A stretch of DNA of 12,207 bases from Zoogloeaceae bacterium (GCA_031278735.1 JAITJU010000072.1:1-12207); one strand, 5' to 3'. Shown: positions 1 through 6,520, counted from the stretch's first letter. Numbers and translations: made by a program. Notes: generated by a model not told the origin, from the sequence alone.

Positions 1-1267
1 CCGTGTCCGACAGGATGGCGATGCCGCGCTGACGCGCCGCTGCCGCTTGGGTGATGAGCGCATCCACCACCATCGGCGCGAGCACGTCGCCCGCCGTGCC
101 GGTGCGCGTGATCTAGCCGAGCACGCCGGTTTCCTGGCCTGCCACGAACACTCGGTTGTAGGCGGGCTTGTCGATCCAGCGCAGCGACTCGCGCGCCACC
201 GTGTCCACCGGCAGCACGAAGTCCGGCGTCACGTCCGTCCACCAGTCCCACGGCACCACCGGATAGCGATGGCGCACCCGCAGAATCTTCTCGGACGGAT
301 GCGGCAGCAGGTAGCCGCCCGCCGCGCCGACGATGGTGTTCAAGCCCTCGATCCATGTGCCTTGCTTGGCGAACACGCCCGTGGGCACCAGCCAGTCGGT
401 CAGCGCCCAATCCACCGTCCAGCCCAGCGGGATGCCGTTGATGGTCAGCACGTCCTCCATCAACTGCTGCGCACTGCGCGGCTCGGTGTTGGCGAAGGTG
501 ATGACCGGCGCGTAAGGGGTGGCCAGCGCCGCGCTGCGCCCGCGCCCGGTGATGCGGATGCTGGCGTCGCCGAACACGCGCTCGCGGCTCAGGTTCTCGG
601 CAAGAACGTGGAAGGCGGTGCCGTTGACCGTGGCGATCAACTCGACCGGCGCGGCACCCACCGCTGGCACGACCAACGCTTCGGCGGTGACGGGCAGCGT
701 GGCCTCGAAGCCCCACGCCCACGAATCGGCATCCAGCGACAGCGACAGGCCCAGCACCGGCACCGGCGTGCCATCGGGCCAGCGCGTCAGCGTCACCTCA
801 TTGATCACGAAATACACCCTCCGGTTGGGAACGAGCACCGACCCGGCTTCCGGCTGGTCGGGGTGCTCGCAGACGAACAACAGATCGCCGTCGATGGCGG
901 CGTCCTCGGTGAACAGCAGATGTGCGTTCGGCAGGTAGCAGGCCGGTTCTTCCGGCGGCACGAACGGCACCGGCGGATGACGGCCCGGCAGCGGGCGCAT
1001 CGCCGCCTGCCAGAGCGAGGCCCACCAACGGCGCAGGTAGACCGCGCTGCGGATGCCCTCGGCGTGGAAGTGTCCACCGTGCCGCAACGCCTCCTGATAG
1101 CGCGAAACAGCAGCGAAGCGGCGGTCACGCCACGTGTCCTGATGGCCGATGACCCAGCGCAACCATTCGGCACGGATGGCCTCCTCGAAGGCTGAGCTGC
1201 GCGCCGCACGCAGCCGGATGGCATCGGCGTGACCCGCGCGCCCACCGGTTTGCACGGGCACCGCCTC
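1..1267 (-). pseudogene. Phage tail/baseplate-hub-like protein, truncated and interrupted by an amber codon
   Basis: The minus strand reads as one long protein-like frame from about 1267 down to the left edge, broken by a single TAG at 113-115. After the stop the frame stays open to base 1 (ITRTGTAGDVLAPMVVDAL and on), so the two parts belong to one gene. The product is rich in beta-type sequence with many Trp and Pro, for example LSLSLDADSWAWGFEATLP, then RITGRGRSAALATPYAPV, QGTWIEGLNTIVGAAGGYL and KPAYNRVFVAGQETGVLG. This resembles the hub/minor tail proteins of siphovirus-like prophages of Proteobacteria; the family assignment is from memory of such proteins and is only moderately sure. 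The 5' part is missing: protein-like sequence starts near AVPVQTGG (about 1264), and the open frame further upstream only mirrors the plus-strand gene. The C-terminus runs off the window. No other tail genes are visible, so this is a prophage fragment. Confidence 0.6.
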
Positions 1268-1282
1268 TTGATGCCACGCCCG

Positions 1283-2458
1283 GCTGTCGAGAACCCGTAC
1301 ATCTGGAAAACCAAGGCCGAAGTCGTCGAGCAGATCGTCAAGGTAGGCTGCGCCGATCTGATCAAGCATTCGATGACCTGCACGCACACGTGGGAAATGA
1401 CGAACCAGCACACCCACTGCGGTCGCAGTGCATCGACCGACGCTTTGCGGTCATCGCCGCCAAGTCTGACCAGTACGACCCGATTGATCACTACAAGGCG
1501 GACGTGTTCACCCAGAGCCGGAACAAGGACGACGACAAGATCATGTCCGCGTCCTACCTGGAGCGGGCCAACCAAGTGGGGGCGCTGGAGAACGTCGGGC
1601 AGTTTCTTGCCAAGTACGCCGAGGTGAATCGGGTGCTGCGCTTCCTTGATGGAAGCACGGCGCAGGCTGCCCAGCGCGTGTTCGATCTCTATAAGCGTCA
1701 CGCTGGCGAGGTGAATGCCGCGTTGGACGAAATGGTGCGCCGTCATGCCACTGCGATCCGCGAGCGCACCATGCCGGGCGATGCCTTGCTTCGCGCCGTG
1801 CATGAGTCCGCATCGGTGATCTCGGTGCCAGCGGTTGCGTCGAAGGAGAAGGTGCCCGACAACATCTTCCGCAAGCGCGGCGCGGTCTGGGAGTTCCGGT
1901 TTCAAGGCAAGAGCACACTCCTGCTGCAAGGCGTGGACAAGGGCGCGGGATACATCAATCTGTTGCTCGCCCATCCGGAGCGCAAGACATCAGTATTCGA
2001 AATCGCCTGCGGGAGCGCGATCAATGCGATCACTCTCCCGGTCACGCGGGCGTCGCGCCGGAAGACATCGAGGAGGGTTTTTCAGTCGTTGAAGGCGCTC
2101 CGCTGACCGATACCGGTGATGTGGCGGATCGGCAGGCGATCAATCAATACCGGGCGCGCGCAAAGGAGCTGTTCAGCGAAATCGAGGAGGCTCGTGACGC
2201 CGAGGATCACGCGCGCGTCGAGGAGATCGAGAAGGAGATGGCGTTCTTGGCGAAAGCCATCGAGGAAGGGAAAGGTCTGGGCGGTCGCCAGCGGAAGATG
2301 GGTGACAAGAGGAAGAACGTCCGCGACGCCTTCCGCAACGCTGTTGACCGGGCGATCAAGGCCATCGGGAAGTACGACAAACCCCTGGCCGAGCATCTGA
2401 AGGCCGGTATCAAGCACGGCAACGAGGTGTCTACCGGCCCGGAACGCCCATCGTCTGA
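1283..2458 (+). pseudogene. QueC-like/winged-helix fusion protein remnant, 5'-truncated and frameshifted
   Basis: Four adjacent segments in three frames read as one protein. About 1283-1426 (frame 2) gives NPYIWKTKAEVVEQI and then HTHCGR. From 1426 (frame 1) QCIDRRFAVIAAK continues it. Together they match the C-terminal zinc-binding part of QueC-like ATP pyrophosphatases (usual form CGRCxxC). A linker follows, then a domain (about 1850-2010) with FRKRGAVWEFRFQGKST and INLLLAHPERKTSVFEI, a winged-helix pattern found at the end of various regulators and ATPases. From about 2011 (frame 3) VADRQAINQYRARAKEL starts a charged coiled-coil tail usual after that domain. A last shift near 2431 would give SYRPGTPIV and a stop at 2456-2458. 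The N-terminal SGGxDS nucleotide-binding loop is absent, so no activity is expected. QueC proper makes 7-cyano-7-deazaguanine; QueC-like relatives also occur in phage-defence operons. The exact role of this fusion is unknown to me. Sequencing error is possible for the one-base shifts, but not for the missing N-terminus. Confidence 0.6.
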
Positions 2459-2545
2459 GATGTCCGGCCCATCGTCAATGAGTAGCCCCGTCCGGGGTCG
2501 GGTCGCCCGCGTCAGGGCGGTTTTCCTGACGAACAAGCCGCCGGA

Positions 2546-2564
2546 AACCCGCGCCAGTGCTGGG
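2546..2564. repeat. Direct repeat, copy 1
   Basis: This reads aacccgcgccagtgctggg and matches 2676-2694 at 17 of 19 positions; the two differences are adjacent (tg versus ca). It may be debris of a larger duplicated or rearranged unit, since ccttcgcag is also shared nearby but in the opposite order relative to this repeat. Confidence 0.5.
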
Positions 2565-2569
2565 TCGGG

Positions 2570-2588
2570 TGCGAAGTCCTCCTTCGCA
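2570..2588. repeat. Inverted repeat (7-bp stem, 5-base loop)
   Basis: tgcgaag (2570-2576) is perfectly complementary to cttcgca (2582-2588) around the loop tcctc. No T-run follows on either strand, so it is not an obvious terminator. Confidence 0.4.
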
Positions 2589-2675
2589 GAAACAGAGAAT
2601 GGGCGGCATCTGAGAACGGAAAACGGCCCGAAACCGAGGTATCCGGGGCGGCGGCGTCCTTCGCAGCGAGGCCCG

Positions 2676-2694
2676 AACCCGCGCCAGCACTGGG
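2676..2694. repeat. Direct repeat, copy 2
   Basis: This reads aacccgcgccagcactggg, the partner of 2546-2564, 130 bases further on. It ends about 10 bases before the A-tract of the tRNA terminator. Confidence 0.5.
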
Positions 2695-2704
2695 GGAAAC
2701 GGGC

Positions 2705-2737
2705 AAAAAAAAACCAACCGAGAGTGGTTGGTTTTTT
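2705..2737 (-). terminator. Intrinsic terminator of the tRNA gene, symmetrical
   Basis: aaccaacc (2712-2719) pairs perfectly with ggttggtt (2726-2733) around a 6-base loop. On the minus strand the stem is followed by nine T, directly downstream of the tRNA. The flanking A and T runs extend the stem, and the plus strand also ends in a six-T run, so the hairpin could stop transcripts from either side and insulate the tRNA from the accessory segment. Confidence 0.85.
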
Positions 2738-2810
2738 GGTGATGGGCGGAATCGAACCGCCGACCTGTGGGTTATGAGTCCACCGCTCTAACCAACTGAG
2801 CTACATCACC
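2737..2810 (-). tRNA. tRNA-Met (anticodon CAT), elongator type
   Basis: The minus strand folds as a full cloverleaf of 74 bases. The acceptor stem GGTGATG pairs with CATCACC and is followed by discriminator A. The D arm is GCTC-AGTTGGTTA-GAGC, the anticodon loop CTCATAA, the variable loop AGGTC, and the T arm GGCGG-TTCGATT-CCGCC. The anticodon CAT lies at 2774-2776. The G1-C72 pair and the absence of three G-C pairs in the anticodon stem exclude the initiator tRNA. A CAT anticodon also occurs in tRNA-Ile2 (read as AUA after lysidine modification), which I consider less likely from the acceptor stem. The 3' CCA is not encoded; A-rich terminator sequence follows the discriminator directly. The last anticodon-stem pair (A31, C39) is a mismatch, where A-U would be expected. 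Confidence 0.93.
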
Positions 2811-2815
2811 ATGGG

Positions 2816-2835
2816 CTTGCGCCTTCGCGCGCAAG
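2816..2835 (-). repeat. Hairpin in the tRNA 5' leader
   Basis: cttgcgc (2816-2822) pairs with gcgcaag (2829-2835) around a 6-base loop. It lies between the -10 box and the mature tRNA 5' end, so the primary transcript would carry this stem just before the RNase P cleavage site. A role in processing is inference. Confidence 0.45.
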
Positions 2836-2842
2836 GGGGCGG

Positions 2843-2871
2843 ATTATAGGAGGGCGCAAAAAGACGGTCAA
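2843..2871 (-). promoter_or_regulatory. Sigma-70 promoter of the tRNA-Met gene
   Basis: On the minus strand, TTGACC (2871-2866) is followed after exactly 17 bases by TATAAT (2848-2843), a near-consensus promoter. The sequence after the -10 box is GC-rich (CCGCCCCC), the discriminator type found at stable-RNA promoters under stringent control. The expected transcription start is near 2836. Confidence 0.9.
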
Positions 2872-3009
2872 GTTTGCCGCCGGGATGCGCTCTTTTCAAT
2901 CGCGTCGTTTCGGGTCTCAATCCGCCAGACAGAAGCGCGCCCAAAAAAGCTCCGCGCCGGGCAGATCATCCGGCGGCGGATCGGCCATATGGCTACGAGC
3001 GAGAGAGGA

Positions 3010-3018
3010 TGCGATAAT
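3010..3018 (+). promoter_or_regulatory. Possible extended -10 promoter for trpG
   Basis: The motif tg-c-gataat fits an extended -10 element (TGn followed by a 5-of-6 match to TATAAT), about 100 bases before the trpG start and divergent from the tRNA promoter. No good -35 box is present 17 bases upstream. A 6-bp hairpin ctgcgc/gcgcag (3023-3038) follows at once. I found no leader peptide with Trp codons, so there is no evidence of classical trp attenuation. Confidence 0.35.
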
Positions 3019-3118
3019 GCGGCTGCGCACAAGCGCAGGAAAACCACATAACCTGTCGCATGGGATTTTCTGGATAGACAAATCTCGTTTCACATCAAAT
3101 CAAGGAAAGACGCCCGAC

Positions 3119-3709
3119 ATGCTCTTGATGATCGACAACTACGATTCCTTTACTTACAACCTCGCGCAGTATTTTGGCGAGCTGGGGGAGGATGTGCGGG
3201 TTTTTCGCAACGATGCCGTCACCCTGGACGAAATTGCCGCCCGGAAGCCGGATTATCTGCTCATCGGCCCCGGCCCCTGCGCCCCGGCGCAGGCGGGCGT
3301 GTCGCTGGCGGCGATTCGCGCCTTCGCGGGCAGGATTCCGCTTCTGGGCGTCTGCCTGGGGCATCAGGCCATCGGCGAAGCCTTCGGCGGCAAGGTCGTC
3401 CACGCCCGGCAACTGATGCACGGCAAGGTTTCCCCGGTGCGGCACGATGGCCTCGGCGTCTTCGCGGGCCTGCCCGATCCGCTCGTCTGCACGCGCTATC
3501 ATTCGCTTGCCGTCGAGCGGGAAAGCCTGCCCGAATGCCTGGAAGTGAGCGCCTGGACGGAAGACGGCGAAATCATGGGCCTGCGCCACAAGACCTTCAC
3601 CCTCGAAGGCGTGCAGTTTCACCCCGAATCCGTGCTCTCCGAACACGGGCGCGAACTGCTGGAAAACTTCCTGCGCCGCCGCCCGCCGGAAAGAAAGGAA
3701 AATTCATGA
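3119..3709 (+). CDS. trpG: Anthranilate synthase glutamine amidotransferase component
   Basis: The 196-residue product is a class I glutamine amidotransferase. It hydrolyses glutamine and passes ammonia to anthranilate synthase (TrpE) or aminodeoxychorismate synthase (PabB). The N-terminus MLLMIDNYDSFTYN is diagnostic. GPGPCAPAQAG (about 50-60) is the oxyanion-strand region, LGVCLGHQAIG holds the nucleophile Cys79, and GVQFHPES holds His168 and Glu170 of the triad. ATG 3119 is chosen because the conserved N-terminus starts there, with aaggaaag (3102-3109) as ribosome-binding site; the open frame upstream to 2885 has no family sequence. The length is normal. trpE is not upstream, where a divergent tRNA lies instead, so the partner subunit is encoded elsewhere. 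The stop overlaps the next gene's start (ATGA). TrpG and PabA cannot be separated by motif; the neighbouring trpD and trpC favour TrpG, which may serve both enzymes. Confidence 0.95.
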   Translation: MLLMIDNYDSFTYNLAQYFGELGEDVRVFRNDAVTLDEIAARKPDYLLIGPGPCAPAQAGVSLAAIRAFAGRIPLLGVCLGHQAIGEAFGGKVVHARQLMHGKVSPVRHDGLGVFAGLPDPLVCTRYHSLAVERESLPECLEVSAWTEDGEIMGLRHKTFTLEGVQFHPESVLSEHGRELLENFLRRRPPERKENS

Positions 3710-4635
3710 CTCACAATGCCGCGCCGGATTTTTCCGAAAACGAACAGGCGGCGCTTTTTGAGGGCGACTGTCTGGAATTGCTTGCCAGTCTCCCGGATGA
3801 AAGCATACAACTGGTTGTGACTTCGCCGCCCTATAATCTGGGCAAGGCTTACGAACGCAAAAGCGCCCTGGATCGCTACCTCGAATGGCAGGACAGGGTC
3901 ATCGGAGAATGTATCCGCGTCCTGCGTCCGGAGGGCAGCATCTGCTGGCAGGTGGGAAACTTCGTGCGGGCGGGCGCGATCGTGCCGCTGGATATTGCGC
4001 TCTACCCATCCTTTGCCCGGCGCGGCCTGAAATTGCGCAATCGCGTCATCTGGCATTTCGAGCATGGCCTGCATTGTTCGCGCCGCCTGTCCGGCAGGCA
4101 TGAAACGATACTCTGGTTTACCAAGGCGGAGAATTATTTCTTCGATCTCGATCCCATACGGATACCGCAAAAATATCCGGGGAAAAAGTATTTCAAAGGC
4201 CCCAGGGCGGGACAATATTCGTGCAACCCTCTGGGGAAGAATCCCGGCGATGTCTGGGTGATTCCCAATGTCAAGAACAATCATGTGGAAAAGACCATTC
4301 ATCCTTGCCAATTTCCCATTGAGCTGGCGGAGCGGCTTGTCTTGTCGATGACCCGCGCCGGAGACCGGGTTCTGGATCCGTTCGCGGGCGTCGGCTCGGC
4401 GCTGGTCGCGGCGCTCAAGAACGGACGCCGCGCCGTGGGCGCGGAATTGTCCCCGGAATACTGCGCCGTCGCAAGGGAAAGGATTTCCCGCTGCGCGTCG
4501 GGAATCCTGAAATCCAGACCCATGAACCAGCCGGTCTACGATCCCAAAAAAGCCGGTCGCTCATTGACGACCCGCCTTGTTCCGCCAATGTCATCCGAAA
4601 TGGGCGCGGCGCGCCTTCCGTGCCCTTGGTCATGA
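3706..4635 (+). CDS. Beta-class DNA methyltransferase (N4-cytosine or N6-adenine), solitary
   Basis: The 309-residue product should transfer a methyl group from S-adenosylmethionine to an exocyclic amino group of a DNA base. The catalytic motif IV, TSPPYNL (39-45), precedes a middle region (about 130-200, probable target recognition) and the SAM-binding motif I, DPFAGVGSA (224-232). This order defines the beta class of type II-like methyltransferases. SPPY is common in N4-cytosine enzymes but does not settle the target base. The conserved end has GAELSPEYCAVARERI and RPMNQPVYDP. ATG 3706 overlaps the trpG stop and has aaagga (3694-3699) six bases upstream, so translation is probably coupled to trpG. 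No restriction endonuclease, specificity subunit or control protein is beside it. By eye the middle of the gene is more AT-rich than the trp genes (for example around 4130-4220), which suggests acquisition by transfer. Its site in a trp operon is unusual. Confidence 0.9.
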   Translation: MTHNAAPDFSENEQAALFEGDCLELLASLPDESIQLVVTSPPYNLGKAYERKSALDRYLEWQDRVIGECIRVLRPEGSICWQVGNFVRAGAIVPLDIALYPSFARRGLKLRNRVIWHFEHGLHCSRRLSGRHETILWFTKAENYFFDLDPIRIPQKYPGKKYFKGPRAGQYSCNPLGKNPGDVWVIPNVKNNHVEKTIHPCQFPIELAERLVLSMTRAGDRVLDPFAGVGSALVAALKNGRRAVGAELSPEYCAVARERISRCASGILKSRPMNQPVYDPKKAGRSLTTRLVPPMSSEMGAARLPCPWS

Positions 4636-4667
4636 TCGGCATTGCGCCTTAAACTGTCGGTTTGTCG

Positions 4668-4686
4668 CCCGGATTCCGGGTTTTTT
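4668..4686 (+). terminator. Small hairpin with T-run before trpD (intrinsic terminator or attenuator)
   Basis: cccgg (4668-4672) pairs with ccggg (4676-4680) around a 3-base loop, followed at once by six T (4681-4686). The stem is short but all G-C, with one further G-T pair possible. It ends one base before the trpD ribosome-binding site aggag (4688-4692). It could end transcripts from trpG and the methyltransferase, or reduce trpD expression. I see no clear alternative antiterminator pairing. Confidence 0.55.
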
Positions 4687-4697
4687 CAGGAGTTTTT

Positions 4698-5735
4698 ATG
4701 ATTACCCCGCAACAGGCGTTGCAGCGCGCCATCGAGCACCGCGAGATTTTTTATGACGAGATGGTGTCGCTCATGCGCCAGATCATGTCCGGGGAACTTT
4801 CTCCCCTGATGACGGCGGCGATTCTGACCGGCCTGCGCGTGAAAAAGGAGACCATCGGCGAGATTGCCGCCGCCGCGACGGTGATGCGCGAACTGGCGAC
4901 CAAGGTGAATGTCGGCGGGCCGCGCGACAATCTGCTCGACGTGGTGGGCACGGGCGGCGACGGCTCGCACACCTTCAACATTTCCACCGCGACCATTTTC
5001 GTCGCGGCGGCGGCGGGCATCCGCGTCGCCAAGCACGGCAACCGCAGCATTTCCTCCAAATCCGGCAGCGCCGACGCGCTGGACGCGCTGGGCGCGAATC
5101 TGGAACTCGCGCCGGAACAGGTGGCGGAATGCATCGACGCCGTGGGCATCGGCTTCATGTTCGCGCCGCGTCACCACGGCGCGATGAAGAACGTGGCGGC
5201 GGTCAGGAACGAAATGGGCGTGCGCACGCTTTTCAACATCCTGGGGCCGCTCACCAATCCGGCGGACGCGCCCAACACCCTTTTGGGCGTCTTTCACGCC
5301 GATCTGGTCGGCATTCTGGTGCGCGTCATGCAGCGGCTGGGCGCGCGCCATGTGCTGACCGTCTATGGCATGGACGGCATGGACGAAGTGAGCCTGGGCG
5401 CTTCCACCCTGGTGGGCGAACTGAAGGACGGCGTGGTCTTGGAGTACGAGATTCACCCGGAAGATTTCGGCATCGCCATGGCGGGCAGGCGCAATCTCAA
5501 GGTCGGCAGCGTCGAGGAATCAAGAAAGGTGGTGCTCTCGGCGCTGGAAAACAAGCCCGGCCCGGCGCGGGAGATCGTCATCCTCAACGCGGGCGTGGCG
5601 CTCTACACGGCCAATCGCGCGGACAGCATCGGCCAGGGCGTCGAACTGGCGCGGGAAACGATCGCCAGCGGCGCGGCAAGGACAAAGCTCGACGAATTCA
5701 CGCAATTCACCCGCCGCTTTCCCAAAAAGTCATGA
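4698..5735 (+). CDS. trpD: Anthranilate phosphoribosyltransferase
   Basis: The 345-residue product joins anthranilate to phosphoribosyl pyrophosphate, the second committed step of tryptophan synthesis. The helical N-terminal domain (about 1-70) includes ITPQQALQRAIEHREIF. The glycine-rich PRPP loop VGTGGDGSHTFNISTA starts at about residue 83, and KHGNRSISSKSGSAD (112-126) contributes the PRPP/metal site. RNEMGVRTLFNILGPLTNP is the anthranilate-side signature, and YGMDGMDEVS lies further on. The length is normal. ATG 4698 is preferred over an in-frame ATG at 4662 because the family N-terminus begins there and aggag (4688-4692) is placed 5 bases upstream. The stop overlaps the trpC start (ATGA), so the two are translationally coupled. 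A 62-base gap with a hairpin separates it from the methyltransferase gene. Confidence 0.97.
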   Translation: MITPQQALQRAIEHREIFYDEMVSLMRQIMSGELSPLMTAAILTGLRVKKETIGEIAAAATVMRELATKVNVGGPRDNLLDVVGTGGDGSHTFNISTATIFVAAAAGIRVAKHGNRSISSKSGSADALDALGANLELAPEQVAECIDAVGIGFMFAPRHHGAMKNVAAVRNEMGVRTLFNILGPLTNPADAPNTLLGVFHADLVGILVRVMQRLGARHVLTVYGMDGMDEVSLGASTLVGELKDGVVLEYEIHPEDFGIAMAGRRNLKVGSVEESRKVVLSALENKPGPAREIVILNAGVALYTANRADSIGQGVELARETIASGAARTKLDEFTQFTRRFPKKS

Positions 5736-6520
5736 GCGGCATCCTCGAAAAAATTCTGTCCGTGAAAGCGGAAGAAGTCGCCGCCGCCCGCGCCCGTTTG
5801 CCGCTGGCGGAAATCCGCGCCCAGGCGCAGGACCAGCCGCCGACGCGGGATTTCGTCCGCGCCTTGCGGGAGCGCGTCACGCTGAAACAGGCGGCGGTCA
5901 TCGCCGAAATCAAGAAGGCCAGCCCCTCGAAAGGCGTGATTCGCCCCGATTTTCATCCCGCCGACATTGCCGCCTCCTATGCCGCCCACGGCGCGGCCTG
6001 CCTTTCCGTGCTCACCGACGCGCCGTTTTTCCAGGGCGCGCCCGCATACCTTGCCGCCGCCCGCGCCGCCTGTCCGCTGCCGACATTGCGCAAGGATTTC
6101 ATCGTCGATCCTTACCAGATTCACGAAGCCCGCGCGATGGGCGCGGACGCCATCCTGCTCATCGTCGCCGCGCTTTCCCCCGGCCAGATGCGGGATTTCG
6201 CGGGGTTGGCCGAGGAACTGGGCATGGCCGCGCTGGTGGAATCCCACGATGGAGAGGAAGTTGATCTTGCCTTGCGGCTGAAGACGCCCCTGATCGGCAT
6301 CAACAACCGCGACCTGCGCGCCTTCACGGTCGATCTGGGCGTCACGCTCCGGCAACTGCCGCGCATCCCGGCGGATCGCCTGGTCGTCGCCGAAAGCGGC
6401 ATCCGCTCGCCCGAAGACGTGAAGACCCTGCGGGAAAACGGCGTCCACGCCTTTCTGGTGGGCGAAGCGTTCATGCGCGCCCCGGAACCGGGGAGGGAAC
6501 TCGCGCGGCTATTTTTCTGA
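5732..6520 (+). CDS. trpC: Indole-3-glycerol-phosphate synthase
   Basis: The 262-residue TIM-barrel enzyme closes and decarboxylates 1-(o-carboxyphenylamino)-1-deoxyribulose phosphate to indole-3-glycerol phosphate. Signature segments in order are AEIKKASPSKGVIRPDF (59-74), LSVLTD (91-96), LRKDFIVDPYQI with the catalytic Lys121 (119-130), LVESHD with Glu170, GINNRDL (189-195) and AESGIRSPEDV (220-230). It is the monofunctional form; no TrpF domain is fused. The length is usual. The start overlaps the trpD stop (ATGA). The next gene is convergent and 46 bases separate the two stops, with no clear intrinsic terminator between them. trpF, trpB and trpA are not in the window, which is normal for Betaproteobacteria, where they form a separate locus. 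Confidence 0.97.
   Translation: MSGILEKILSVKAEEVAAARARLPLAEIRAQAQDQPPTRDFVRALRERVTLKQAAVIAEIKKASPSKGVIRPDFHPADIAASYAAHGAACLSVLTDAPFFQGAPAYLAAARAACPLPTLRKDFIVDPYQIHEARAMGADAILLIVAALSPGQMRDFAGLAEELGMAALVESHDGEEVDLALRLKTPLIGINNRDLRAFTVDLGVTLRQLPRIPADRLVVAESGIRSPEDVKTLRENGVHAFLVGEAFMRAPEPGRELARLFF

Larger units (their letters stand above)
2459..2704. other. Non-coding stretch with diverged short repeats, end of the accessory segment
   Basis: I see no credible gene here. Frames stay open, but their products are low-complexity Pro/Arg/Ser/Gly sequence with no recognisable motif. The stretch contains a diverged 19-base direct repeat (2546-2564 and 2676-2694), a 7-bp hairpin (2570-2588), a second shared word ccttcgcag (2581-2589 and 2658-2666), and a 10-base direct repeat gcccatcgtc (2446-2455 and 2467-2476). 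It separates the QueC-like remnant from the tRNA terminator. Confidence 0.5.

Noticed and set aside
47..1195. Long plus-strand open frame opposite the tail-like gene
   Set aside because: It is rich in His, Arg and Gln with no domain pattern, as expected from the antisense of a GC-rich gene, and the minus frame has recognisable protein character.
2599..2610. Possible attachment-site copy: atgggcggcatc resembles the tRNA end atgggcggaatc (2742-2753)
   Set aside because: Only 12 bases with one mismatch in GC-rich DNA, which is easily chance, and it lies only 130 bases from the tRNA.
2121..2777. Stand-alone 218-residue protein starting with GTG and running into the tRNA
   Set aside because: Its first part is the displaced end of the QueC-like/winged-helix gene. 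The rest is non-coding and reads through the terminator and tRNA.
2885..3118. In-frame extension of trpG by 78 residues
   Set aside because: The extension has no family sequence, contains the likely promoter region, and the conserved TrpG N-terminus starts at 3119 behind a good ribosome-binding site.
4626..4654. Promoter-like pair ttggtc/ttaaac with 17-base spacing before trpD
   Set aside because: Only three of six bases match consensus in each box.
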